From Daedaleopsis sinensis (Eukaryota; Basidiomycota; Agaricomycetes; Polyporales; Polyporaceae), in NCBI GenBank assembly GCA_033807695.1, contig CM066308.1, forward strand, positions 930,001-994,000: a DNA stretch of 64,000 nucleotides. The letters are read 5' to 3'. A model generated the notes under the pieces. The model worked only from the letters and a program-made list of their open reading frames with translations, did no database searches and was not told where the DNA came from. This document shows, one piece after another, positions 34,656 through 44,790 of this stretch; the first letter of the stretch is position 1; each line of letters starts with the position of its first letter. Made by a program: the position numbers and the translations under genes.

Positions 34656-35133
34656 TGTTGGAGCAACAACCCGAGGCTTGACCTCGGGCCCCCGTCCTGC
34701 TGCGCTACCGCCCCATCTCCTGCATCCTTTTACTTCTCTTTGCCCTCTGCCCATCCTATTCAATTCTCATCGCCTCCCGCCGCATGTCTGTGATGTGCGC
34801 GGGTTTCCCGTCGAGTCTCATACGTCCCGCGCGCAAGAGCGCCTACGTTACTTATTATAGTATTACGATTAGCGCTCTCCGCCTCTCACATATACTCGCT
34901 CCCTCCCGTTCGCTCGTCCCTCAGTCCTGCCCACATCCGTGTGCTCCGTACTGAGGGTACGCTTTTCCATTCATTCTCGTATGTCTACACCAGTAGCTAA
35001 CTCATCCTGTACCAGATCTGTCCATCTGCCTACAGGTACAGAATATATTAGTCCTGCCCACATCCGTGTGCTCCGTACTGAGGATCTGTCCATCTGCCTA
35101 CAGATCTACGCTGCACGCCTACAGACTCCTATA
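34656..35133 (+). repeat. Copia 5' LTR, 478 bp
   Basis: Starts TGTTGGAGCAACAACCCG and ends CTCCTATA, so the right terminus is TA rather than the usual CA. It contains an internal 34-bp direct repeat (34923-34956 and 35050-35083). It should carry the element's promoter. Confidence 0.95.
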
Positions 35134-35149
35134 GGTTATGAGCCCTGCG
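35134..35149 (+). other. putative primer-binding site
   Basis: GGTTATGAGCCCTGCG directly follows the 5' LTR. It partly resembles the sequence complementary to the initiator methionine tRNA used by many Copia elements. The match is imperfect and from memory. Confidence 0.45.
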
Positions 35150-35263
35150 TTTAGGCCCTAACCCGGAACTCTCTAAACGCTTGCGCCCCGCCACTGCTCC
35201 CTGCCCGCTTTCGTCCGCTCTTCGCCCGCTTCCTATTCGGTTCCCTCGCCGCTAGCCGCCGAC

Positions 35264-38200
35264 ATGTCAACACCCGCCGCCGTTGCCACGTCAACTAGCT
35301 CGCCCTCGCTGACCGACTTCATTCACGCCGTTGAGAAGCTCGACTCGCAGGGCAAGAACTGGATTGTCTTCGAACAGACGTTCACACTCGCTGTGAAGCA
35401 GAAGGACGTGTGGGGGCACTTCAATGGTACGTCCCAGTGTCCTGTCCCCGCCGATCCCAATGCCCCGAAGGACGCCGAGACGAAAGCCATCGCCGCCTGG
35501 GAGAAGTTCGAATCCCTAGCGGCTTACCTCCTCATGCTCAAACTCGCCCCCGTTACCTACGCTAAGCACAAGCGTAAGGGCAACGTCGCCGCCATGTGGG
35601 CCGCTATCGTCGCGGAATTCGCCGAGAAGTCGCTTCTACAGCGATCAAACCTTCGTCGCGATTTCCTCAACATGCGGTCCAGCTCGTCCGCCGACCTCCA
35701 TTCCGAATTCGACCGCCTCCGGATGAAGTACGAGGACCTCATCACGTACGGCGTCGACATCACCGACTCGGAGTACGCCTCCGTAGTCATTTCATTCCTC
35801 CCGCCATCGCTTTCCGCCTTCATCTCGCAGCTCTCCGCACAGATGAAGGTCTCTGCACGCGCCGCTGCGCTTGCGTCCGCGTCCACCGCCGCCGTTTCTG
35901 GGTCTACACCCGTGGACAAGCCCGCCATCGATCCTGACCTCATGATCGAGCTCGTGCTCGAGGAGTACGACCGCCGGGAGGTCGAGAAGGCGACGAAGGG
36001 GAAGGGGAAGGACGCGGGCATCGCCGCCAGCGTCCTGTCCACAGAAAAGCCGAAGAATAATCGGCAGCCGCCCCAGCAGCAGCAGCAACAGCGCTGGAAC
36101 GGCCGCGGCCGCGGACCCCAGAAGCCCATCGGGGTTTGCTGGAACTGCAACGGCAGGGGCCACAAGGAGGACCAATGCCCCAGTCCGAAGACGTCCGCCA
36201 AGGGCAACGGCAACAGCAAGGACGCCCCGCGTCCGAACCAGCCTCCGAAACCCGCTGCCGGAGCCGCAAACCTCGCGTCCAGCGCCCGGATCGAGGAGTA
36301 CACCGGCGCGTGGTCCGCCATACTCGCTCCGTTCGTCACAGCATCCGACCCGGATTCCGAAGAATCCGACACTGCAGACGAGACCGCTTGGTCGTCCGCC
36401 GGAGACTCTGCGTACACAGACCTCACTGAACGCTCGGAGGAATCCATGCCGTCCCTCCAGAGCGTGTCCGACTCATCTGACGACGCCGCCCCCGACGAGG
36501 ACCCTGTTGCGCCCGCTCCCCTGCCAATGCCCGAACGTTTGGAGAACGTTTCGCACTGGCTGTCGACTCACCAGCCCGACGACAACGACCAACACGCCGC
36601 CGCCGTTGCATCGCTCCATACCGCCAATGTCCGCTCCGATGTCGCTGCTGCTCTCGCCCCGCTCGTTGCCCACGTCGCCATGGATCACGTCGCTGACTTG
36701 TACGACTCAGGAGCATCACACCACATGTCTCCGTTCTTGGACGACTTCGCTGTGTTCACTGCGACAGAAGCCCGCCCGCTCAACGCCGCAAACCAACAAC
36801 AATTCCAAGCTTTAGGAATTGGCGAGATGGTCGTACCGGTCCCTAACGCCCCAGCAATGGACTCCCACATGCGCCTCACGGACGTCCTCTACACGCCGGA
36901 CTTGGGGTTTAACCTCGTGTCCATCGGGCGTATTGACGACGCTGGATACTCGGCGACCTTCTCGGACGGTGCCTGTGTCATCAGCGACGCCGCAGGGAAT
37001 CCTGTCGGCAACATCCCGAAGGACCGCGGTTTGTACATGGTCACGCGCGAACGCCCCGCTGCTGAAGGAGTGCATGCCGCCGCGCCCACCGTCGACAAGA
37101 TCACGGAGATGGAGGCACACCGCCGTCTTGGGCACATCCCCATTCGCGCAATCCGCGAGCTTGTCTCGAAGGGGTTCGTTTCCGGAATCGAGCTCACCAA
37201 GTCCGATGAAGACCAGACTTGCGACGCGTGCGTGCGCGCGAAGTCTACGCGCAAACCGGTCCCTGCGACGCGTGAGGGGACGCGTGCGACAGAGCTGGGG
37301 GAGGAGGTTCACTCGGATCTGTGGGGCCCGTCGCGTGTAGCGACGCTTGGTGGACGTAAATACTACATTACGTTCACTGACGATAAATCGAGGTTTACGG
37401 TGCTCTACCTCCTGCGGAAGAAGAGCGAAACGTTCGAGTCCTTTCAAGCCTTTGAGGCGTGGCTCGAGAATCATCTTCGCGCCCGCGTGAAGTTCCTGAA
37501 CACCGATCGCGGCGGAGAGTACCTCTCTGAAGAGTTCAAAACCCATCTCGAGCAGCGTGGAATCGAGTACAAGCTTTCGATTCACGACACCCACGAGCAG
37601 GCCGGCGTATCGGAGCGGCTCAATCGCACTCTGATGGAGAAGGTCCGCGCGATGTTGATCGCGTCTGGACAGCCGCGCTATCTCTGGGGGGAGGCAGTCA
37701 TGCACGCTGTGTGGTTGAAGAACCGAACGTCCACCAAAGCTCTCGGAGGACGTACGCCGTTCGAGGCTGCGACTGGCAACATCCCAAGCTTGCGAGCCGT
37801 TCCGGAATGGGGCGCACGAGTCTGGGTTCACAGCACGACCGATGGCAAGGTCGGCGACCGTGCAAAACCTGCGCGTTGGCTCGGATTCGACGCGCAAAGC
37901 AAGGGCCATCGTGTTTATTGGCCTGAGCAGCGGTCAGTCACTGTGGAGCGGAACGTCCGCTTCACGCAGCCCGCTATGACTCCCCTGCCTCCGGACGACC
38001 CCGTCCAGCTTGAGGGGGAGCAAGACTCGCAACTACAAGCCGGACAGTCGCCCGACCCCGAGGAGACTTCCGACTCGGACGCTGAGGACACGACCCCGCG
38101 CCCTGGAGCCGTTTCCGTCGAACACCCGCCCGCTCCGGTCGTACAGCCGCCTCCACCTGCCCCTCCTGTTACTCGCTCAACTCGCACACGCAACCCGTCC

Positions 38201-39904
38201 GCACGCGTCCGGGACATACTGTCCGGCAAGGGCGCGGATGCGGAGCTTCCCCACGGCGTGCAGGCGCCCTCGGAAGGCCCTGCAGAACCGATAGGGGGGA
38301 TGGCCATGGCTGCAAAAATGGCGGAGGAGGAAGGTCTTGACCCGCGATCGCTCGCCGAGGCGATGCGTCGCCCGGAATGGCCTCGGTGGAAGGACGCGAT
38401 GGAGGAAGAGCTGCATGCTCTCGAAGCACACAAGACATGGGTGCTCGAGAAGCCACCCCCGGACGCGAACATCGTTACATGCCGCTGGGTTTTTCACGCC
38501 AAAAAGGATGCCTCTGGGTCTGTCTACCGTTACCGAGCGCGACTCGTTGCGCGCGGGTTCTCGCAGATCCCGGGCGTCGACTTCTTCGACACTTACGCAC
38601 CAGTCGCGAAGACCGCGTCCATTCGCACCGCTCTCGCATTCGCAGCTCGCCACGACTTCGAAGTCCATCAGCTCGACGTCAAAAGTGCCTACCTCAACGG
38701 TGAATTCGAGGAAAATGAGGTGATTTGGATGGCCGTACCCCCCGGGACCAACTTGACAAGCGACAAGTCGCTCGCGCTCCGCCTTTTACGCCCGCTCTAC
38801 GGCCTGAAGCAGAGCGCGAGGCACTGGCACAAGAAGCTCCTCCGCGTGCTGCAGGAGAAGCTTGCCATGTCGCAGTGCGACGTGGATCAGGCAGTGTTCT
38901 TTCGTGTACAAGACACTGACCTGATTGTCATTGTAGTCCATGTCGACGACCTAACCGTCGTCGCGTCAACGATCGCTCTCATCCGCGAGGTCAAGGAGAA
39001 GCTGCGCGAGGTATTCGAAATCTCCGACGAAGGGGAGATCCACTGGATACTAGGCTTCGCTGTCGACCGCGACCGTCCGAACCGCACCCTCTCCCTCTCG
39101 CAGACCTCGTACATCGACTCGATTGTACGTTGCTACGGTCTCGAGGACGCCAAGCCCGTCTCCACGCCTATGGATCCCCATTCGAACCTTTCGACGTCGC
39201 AGTCCCCTACCACCACCGCTGAAATTGCCGAAATGCGGAACGTGCCCTACCGCGAAGCGGTGGGATCGCTCATGTACGCATCTCTGGGTACGCGTCCGGA
39301 CATCACGTACGCTGTCGCGATCTTGTCGCGCTACTCGGACAACCCTGGTCGTGCGCACTGGGATGCCGTCCGCCGCGTCCTGCGCTACCTCAAAGGGACT
39401 CGGATGTTGCGCCTGACGTACGGCGCGAAGGTACTCGACCTCGTCGGCTACACCGACGCCGACGGCTCCATGCACGAGGATCGCAAAGCGATCTCAGGCT
39501 ACGCGTTTCTCATCGATGGGGGAGCCGTTTCTTGGAGCTCCAAACGCCAGGAGCTCATCTCACTGTCAACGACCGAATCCGAGTATGTCGCCATTACTCA
39601 CGCATCAAAAGAAGCCCTTTGGCTTCGTTCACTTATCGGACAGGTCTTCGAGCCTTTCGCTGGACCGACGCCTCTCAATTCCGACAACCAATCCGCCATC
39701 GCCCTGGCCCGCGACCATCAGTATCACGCTCGGACGAAGCACATCGACATCCGCTTTCACTTCATCCGTTGGGTAATTGAAGACAAAAAGATCCAGTTGA
39801 TCTATTGCCCCACCGACGACATGATCGCTGACGTTCTCACCAAGGCCCTTCCCTCTCCGAAGGTGAAGCATTTCGCTTCTGCCCTCGGTCTCCGCCTGGC
39901 TTGA
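35264..39904 (+). CDS. Copia gag-pol polyprotein, 1,546 aa
   Basis: One uninterrupted frame. Gag includes a helical N-terminal part (LDSQGKNWIVFEQTF) and a CCHC zinc knuckle near residue 292 (CWNCNGRGHKEDQCP). The aspartic protease site is DSGASHH near 480. Integrase has the HHCC region (HRRLGHIPIR, CDACVRAK) at about 617-660. The catalytic residues lie in HSDLWGP (about 683), NTDRGGEY (about 746) and a downstream Glu. Reverse transcriptase begins near 1073 (CRWVFHAKKD). Its active site is HVDD near 1226, with His in place of the more usual Tyr. RNase H carries GYTDADG (about 1398) and TTESEYVA (about 1437). It encodes all functions needed for retrotransposition and probably forms cytoplasmic particles. 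Confidence 0.96.
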   Translation: MSTPAAVATSTSSPSLTDFIHAVEKLDSQGKNWIVFEQTFTLAVKQKDVWGHFNGTSQCPVPADPNAPKDAETKAIAAWEKFESLAAYLLMLKLAPVTYAKHKRKGNVAAMWAAIVAEFAEKSLLQRSNLRRDFLNMRSSSSADLHSEFDRLRMKYEDLITYGVDITDSEYASVVISFLPPSLSAFISQLSAQMKVSARAAALASASTAAVSGSTPVDKPAIDPDLMIELVLEEYDRREVEKATKGKGKDAGIAASVLSTEKPKNNRQPPQQQQQQRWNGRGRGPQKPIGVCWNCNGRGHKEDQCPSPKTSAKGNGNSKDAPRPNQPPKPAAGAANLASSARIEEYTGAWSAILAPFVTASDPDSEESDTADETAWSSAGDSAYTDLTERSEESMPSLQSVSDSSDDAAPDEDPVAPAPLPMPERLENVSHWLSTHQPDDNDQHAAAVASLHTANVRSDVAAALAPLVAHVAMDHVADLYDSGASHHMSPFLDDFAVFTATEARPLNAANQQQFQALGIGEMVVPVPNAPAMDSHMRLTDVLYTPDLGFNLVSIGRIDDAGYSATFSDGACVISDAAGNPVGNIPKDRGLYMVTRERPAAEGVHAAAPTVDKITEMEAHRRLGHIPIRAIRELVSKGFVSGIELTKSDEDQTCDACVRAKSTRKPVPATREGTRATELGEEVHSDLWGPSRVATLGGRKYYITFTDDKSRFTVLYLLRKKSETFESFQAFEAWLENHLRARVKFLNTDRGGEYLSEEFKTHLEQRGIEYKLSIHDTHEQAGVSERLNRTLMEKVRAMLIASGQPRYLWGEAVMHAVWLKNRTSTKALGGRTPFEAATGNIPSLRAVPEWGARVWVHSTTDGKVGDRAKPARWLGFDAQSKGHRVYWPEQRSVTVERNVRFTQPAMTPLPPDDPVQLEGEQDSQLQAGQSPDPEETSDSDAEDTTPRPGAVSVEHPPAPVVQPPPPAPPVTRSTRTRNPSARVRDILSGKGADAELPHGVQAPSEGPAEPIGGMAMAAKMAEEEGLDPRSLAEAMRRPEWPRWKDAMEEELHALEAHKTWVLEKPPPDANIVTCRWVFHAKKDASGSVYRYRARLVARGFSQIPGVDFFDTYAPVAKTASIRTALAFAARHDFEVHQLDVKSAYLNGEFEENEVIWMAVPPGTNLTSDKSLALRLLRPLYGLKQSARHWHKKLLRVLQEKLAMSQCDVDQAVFFRVQDTDLIVIVVHVDDLTVVASTIALIREVKEKLREVFEISDEGEIHWILGFAVDRDRPNRTLSLSQTSYIDSIVRCYGLEDAKPVSTPMDPHSNLSTSQSPTTTAEIAEMRNVPYREAVGSLMYASLGTRPDITYAVAILSRYSDNPGRAHWDAVRRVLRYLKGTRMLRLTYGAKVLDLVGYTDADGSMHEDRKAISGYAFLIDGGAVSWSSKRQELISLSTTESEYVAITHASKEALWLRSLIGQVFEPFAGPTPLNSDNQSAIALARDHQYHARTKHIDIRFHFIRWVIEDKKIQLIYCPTDDMIADVLTKALPSPKVKHFASALGLRLA

Positions 39905-39911
39905 GGGGGAG
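39903..39911 (+). other. polypurine tract
   Basis: GAGGGGGAG lies between the end of gag-pol and the 3' LTR, where plus-strand DNA synthesis starts in LTR retrotransposons. Confidence 0.85.
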
Positions 39912-40389
39912 TGTTGGAGCAACAACCCGAGGCTTGACCTCGGGCCCCCGTCCTGCTGCGCTACCGCCCCATCTCCTGCATCCTTTTACTTCTCTTTGCC
40001 CTCTGCCCATCCTATTCAATTCTCATCGCCTCCCGCCGCATGTCTGTGATGTGCGCGGGTTTCCCGTCGAGTCTCATACGTCCCGCGCGCAAGAGCGCCT
40101 ACGTTACTTATTATAGTATTACGATTAGCGCTCTCCGCCTCTCACATATACTCGCTCCCTCCCGTTCGCTCGTCCCTCAGTCCTGCCCACATCCGTGTGC
40201 TCCGTACTGAGGGTACGCTTTTCCATTCGTTCTCGTATGTCTACACCAGTAGCTAACTCATCCTGTACCAGATCTGTCCATCTGCCTACAGGTACAGAAT
40301 ATATTAGTCCTGCCCACATCCGTGTGCTCCGTACTGAGGATCTGTCCATCTGCCTACAGATCTACGCTGCACGCCTACAGACTCCTATA
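39912..40389 (+). repeat. Copia 3' LTR, 478 bp
   Basis: Same length as the 5' LTR and identical except G at 40229 (A at 34973). The AGGAC duplication follows at 40390-40394. Confidence 0.95.
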
Positions 40390-40394
40390 AGGAC

Positions 40395-42001
40395 TGCTCT
40401 CGGGATCACCCAACGAACTGCAAAAAGCTAACACGGAAGCCGGGACACGGCGTCGTTGTGGACCCTCCTTGAGAAGCCTTTTAGCACGCGGACATCAATC
40501 TTGCGCGCAGGTCGGCATTGAAGCTGCCCCACAAGTTACAGTTACACGATGTATACTTACGCATAGAGTCGCTGAGCCTCATGGTCGGTCTCCGCTATCC
40601 TGCTCTCACTGACCTCAATCATGTTGGCGGGCCGGGTTCTCCGAGCGGCCGGCTCGCCAGTATAAGCGCTTATAAGACGCCCTTCAAGTTGAACGTTGAA
40701 CATTGAAGTTTGACCGCAGTGTCGAACTGTCTCAGCCCTCTGCCTTTTACTCAGGAGCTTCTTGAGGACTTACAGATCCGTGATGATTGTTATATATGAG
40801 ATGGTTCCCAGCAGTGAGCAGTTATTCAGTTACCTCATCTACTCAGAACTTCCTCAAATAGCGGCAGCCTGTCAGACAGTGCGTATGCGCTTCTCTCCAA
40901 TTGTCTAATCCCCGAAACATTGGCTCACCTTATAATATTTTCATCCTGCCGTATTCGGCAGACCACCGGAGCCCGCCGTGCTTTGTACTAGATCGTGATG
41001 AGTACACTCTGGGTCGAACACTCCGCGGCCACAACACTGGTTACTTTCTTCGATATTACGGACTCCGCGACCACTCCGGTGCCTGAAACGCGTGTCCTCC
41101 AGGCCACGTTCAGCTCGCTGGAACATGTGCCGACCGGCGGAGAAAACGCCCACAGAGGTAAATCACTACGTTCAACTCTCTATGTACGTAATAGGCAACA
41201 AGTTACTTTGTTCGGTGTGGCCGAACTTTGGCCTATCTCTCCCGCGAGAGGTTAGTGCTCCACAACTTCACCCCTGGAAAAGCGTCGCTGATTGCTGGCA
41301 ACCCCCGCCTCGTGTTCGCGTACATTGGTGGCACGTTGACATGCCCAGTCGACAAATTGGCAAAGCGTATACAAGCCCGACCTGCTCCAGCGATGTCACG
41401 AACCCGCGGTAGCTCCCGAGCGCCCGTGCAAGAAATCGGGGAATATTCGTAGCATGAGTAAAATGCCACTGGGCCACAGGTAAGCAGCTTCTGGTTTGTC
41501 AAAGCGGGGGACGCAGCTTTTTTTGAACGACGCAATGACGATGGGCAGCGACTCGGATACGGTCACGCTACTCAGAGGGAAGACTCACCGTCGCTCTCAC
41601 TGCGTGCAGGTAGCTCTATGCTACCTATGAGCCCTGGACTCCAAGTAGAGCGCCTCTGAGTATTCAACATTTTTCAGAGAGGCGCATCAAAGCGAAAGCT
41701 TTTCTCGATTTGGGGAGCGAGCCACTCGGATTGATGCGCCTCTCGGTGGTCTCGCTTGTGTAACCACCCAAATATGGTAACCGCCAACACTCAACGCTTT
41801 GCGGGAATTCGTGGGTGGGCAAAGCGTCGCGTGCATGTGTGGCATCTTGGCAAGGCGACCACATCCTCTGCTTTGACGTACCTTGAGTATTTAGTGGACG
41901 CGCGAACATGGAGAATCTGTATCATTCGACGACTCGAGTCGAGCACTCCCGCCCCTCCCGCTGCAAACGCCTCCTTCCCCCGAGTTCAAGCACTTGAAGC
42001 A
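40395..42001. other. intergenic between the Copia element and the zinc-finger gene
   Basis: No confident gene. A perfect 14-bp inverted repeat is listed separately. Upstream regulatory sequence of the zinc-finger gene is expected in the last few hundred bases. Confidence 0.4.
41677..41744. repeat. 14-bp inverted repeat with a 40-bp loop
   Basis: GAGAGGCGCATCAA at 41677-41690 and its perfect complement TTGATGCGCCTCTC at 41731-41744. A partial third copy (GCGCCTCTGA) lies near 41650. It may be a remnant of a small transposon or a structured RNA. Confidence 0.75.
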
Positions 42002-42947
42002 ATGGCTCCCGATCGGAACCACGAGAAGGTATACGCGACACTTCACTGCCAAATATAAGTTCTTCCACTCACGCGTTCTCTCTTCGGCAGGCTAGGCAGC
42101 CTTTCGTTTGCCCCGACTGTGGTCTGCAGTACGCCGGAGACAGCAGTCGTCACCGGAGGCAACATCAGGCAAATAGACAGGACCTGTGAGTACTCACATA
42201 GAGATTGTCGAACGTGGTCCTCGACGCTGACCCTTTTCATTAGCGAATGGACCTGCAAATCCTGCGGGTTCGGAGACTTGCAGAGATATAACGTGCTCGA
42301 ACATTACGTCCGAACACAGTGAGTACTACGTCTGCACCATACATTCTATTCTAACGCGCTCTTGCAGCACTACCGACGAGCCTCACGAGTGTCCTCTGAC
42401 CACCAAGGATGCGCGTCCGTGCAGCTTCAAATGTCAAAGCTCGTCTGTCTTGACAAAGCACAAGAAGGACGTGCACAAGTACAATCCGAAGACGGACAAG
42501 GTTCCCCAGTCTTTGCGCTCGGGCAAGCTCGCAGCGTACGAGCGGTTTATCAGTCCTCCAAAGGCCCACAAGGCGTCGTCTTCTCGGGAATCTTCCTGGG
42601 TTGCCCCCCAGATCCCTTCGCGCGACCTCAACACCCACCTCAACACCCAAACCCTCTCGTTCCCAGTCCCTCCCTCGGTGGCCGAGGCTTCTTATCCCCC
42701 GTTCAACATGGACTATCAAGCTTCGTATAACCAGCTGTCGTACGCTCAGCCCGATGGCTATCGCAATCTCCCGAAGCAGGAAAAGCTCGACGTCGGGTCG
42801 TTCACCACTTCTTTTATCTCCGTTCCTCACGCCAATGCGTGGGTCTGCCCGCCGGCACATTACCCTTCTCCCAACACATACAGGCATACATCCCAATGGG
42901 AGCAGCAGCAGCAGCCTCCGAACGCATACCCTGGACATCGCTGGTGA
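42002..42947 (+). CDS. C2H2 zinc-finger protein, 258 aa, possible transcription factor
   Basis: Four exons (42002-42028, 42091-42185, 42244-42318, 42368-42947) give 777 nt in frame. Three consecutive C2H2-type fingers are visible: CPDCGLQYAG...RHRRQH, CKSCGFGDLQ...EHYVRTH, and a longer one with CPL, CSFKCQSSSVLTKHK and KDVH. The spacing of the third is irregular. The tail is rich in Ser, Pro, Tyr and Gln (EQQQQPPNAYPG near the end) and probably disordered, as in activation regions. The protein probably binds DNA in the nucleus; its targets are unknown. The first coding exon is only 27 nt, so the start is less certain than the rest. Confidence 0.8.
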
Positions 42948-43902
42948 GGGGCCACATTCCGGCCGCGCCGTGGACATATACCGGGCTGGCCACCTTTCTT
43001 AGATTGGCCACGTACACTCTCCTCACTCTCTCCCGCACGCAATATCATACATACACGACTCTCTTTATACTATCACACCCACACTCACCTAATTCGTCCC
43101 GCATTGTCATTGTCGCATCCGCATACTATCAAGTCCGTACAGTGTATATTACCTACCTTACAGCGTTCGCCATCTTCCATTCTAGCATCTTTGTAGCATC
43201 TATCATCACCATCTTCACATTGCTTTGGAATACTTCTTAATATATCATGACTGGGGTTGTGATCTCATTCACGTTAACCTACCCTGACTCACGCTATCAT
43301 CTCCTACTGGATCTGTATCGACGACTCCTCTACGTGCCACCACAAGTAATACCCTTGCAAGAAAGCCACTTCGACTCCTTTCTACTACTATTAAGAGACT
43401 ACCTGAAGCGAGCACAGAGCTTAATCTCACGCTGAGATGAATGGTGCGCAAATAAGTGCCGGTGTCCCTCTCGCCCAATGCCGCTGTCGGACAGCGATAG
43501 TCGTCCAAATATAGTAGTGCAAGCGCTCGTCAGGTGTTCAGGAAAGGGAATCTAAACGCCCAAACCTGGCGCCTGGTCACCATTGACTCGTCGAGGGCGA
43601 GACTTCCCTCAGCGTCCTCCAAGTACTCATGCTTATCCCGAACCTAACATTTTCTAGAGTGCTGTTGGCTTATGTAAACATGCAGTCAGCCTGCTGCCAG
43701 GTGCCATTACACGCCATGGTCTCAGCTACCAAAGGATCATGATACAACAAGTTGTCGGAGGCTTGTTGAACTTGCCCGGCTATAGCGGCGGGCCGTAGGA
43801 GCCCAGTGATCTCGCAAATACATCAACACATTATTGACAGAATCTTAGAGCTAGCCGCAACTCCTCCAAAGACGACAGAGGCCGCAAGACACCGATAAAT
43901 CA
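42948..43902. other. intergenic, no gene called
   Basis: The probable 3' untranslated region of the zinc-finger gene is followed by sequence with only short frames. Nothing recognisable. Confidence 0.4.
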
Positions 43903-44541
43903 TCAGAACTCTGTGACAACTTCAGACGAAGACGATAGAGTGACGATACAATCACCGGTGACCGGGCGTTTGCCAGATAGCGTCTCGAGCTCATCCTGGT
44001 GGAGGCGACTGAGCTTCAGTACATAGGACTTTTTGCTGTACTTGGGGTCTACCTGATCGGGTTACTTGTCGTTCTCGACCCAGGCGTCCTTGACCAGGTG
44101 CCGGTATAGGAGCCCGCCCTGGTTGGCTGCTTTTATCTGATAGAGAACGATTGATGGTTAGCAGGGTGAGCGAAAAAGCCGAACATTACTCACCAGAGAC
44201 TCGCTCGTTGCGTTCTCTGAGCCATGTACCAACACGTCGTCAAACAAACCGACGAAACACGAGTCCTCCGGACCGTAACGACGGATTGGATCATGAACGC
44301 GTCGAACGGAGCTTGCATCTCCTTCAAAAAAGGTTTTCACATCAGTCCCCAGCCACGTTAGAGGGGATTACTATCAGTTCCACCACCATGGACTGCACAT
44401 AATCATTGGAGGGAAGGTCTCACCTCTCAAGCGACTAGTGAATGGACATACAAGTGGCGGAGTGGTACTTACACGGCGTTGATCTTCGAGACTAGCTGTA
44501 CTTGAAGAGAAGAGGTTGCTGGTATTGTTATGTAGCTTCAT
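43903..44541 (-). pseudogene. probable broken gene with an in-frame stop
   Basis: On the minus strand, exon-like pieces join as MKLHNNTSNLFSSSTASLED, then RRYGPEDSCFVGLFDDVLVH, then IKAANQGGLLYRHLVKDAWV. A TAA at 44064-44062 follows. The same frame then stays open for 52 more codons of protein-like sequence (PKYSKKSYVLKLSRLHQDEL, GKRPVTGDCIVTL) to a TGA at 43903. Either the gene ends at the TAA as a protein of about 90 aa, or a nonsense mutation has cut a protein of about 140 aa. Family unknown; the first splice uses an assumed donor near 44475. Confidence 0.45.
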
Positions 44542-44790
44542 ATTGATGCTGTTGTGAGTGAACCCGTACGACAGAACTGCTACGAGTCAAAAAGCACAGG
44601 TGGTGGTCCGAATCATAGAGTCGTGGTAAAGAGAGAAAAAACGCCAGGAACTCGGAACCGCTGCTGCCGCTGGGATAATTACACCCATGTTCCAAGTTCA
44701 ACTCACAAGTGATCTTTGTTAATTATGACGTATGAGGCCTCTATTTAACTTCCTCTTCACAACTTAGTACAGCGCATCTTCATCGCAGGT

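Larger units (their letters stand above)
34656..40389 (+). mobile_element. complete Copia (Ty1-type) LTR retrotransposon, 5,734 bp
   Basis: Two 478-bp LTRs flank a single full-length gag-pol frame (35264-39904), with a 5-bp AGGAC duplication outside. The domain order protease, integrase, reverse transcriptase, RNase H identifies Copia. The LTRs differ at one base only (A at 34973, G at 40229). The insertion is therefore young, and the frame has no break. Confidence 0.96.

Noticed and set aside
35557..36447. Long 296-aa minus-strand frame inside Copia gag
   Set aside because: It is the shadow of GC-rich gag codons. The plus strand carries the zinc knuckle and continuous gag-pol.
36812..37909. 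365-aa minus-strand frame inside Copia integrase
   Set aside because: It overlaps fully conserved integrase motifs on the plus strand and has no recognisable protein features.
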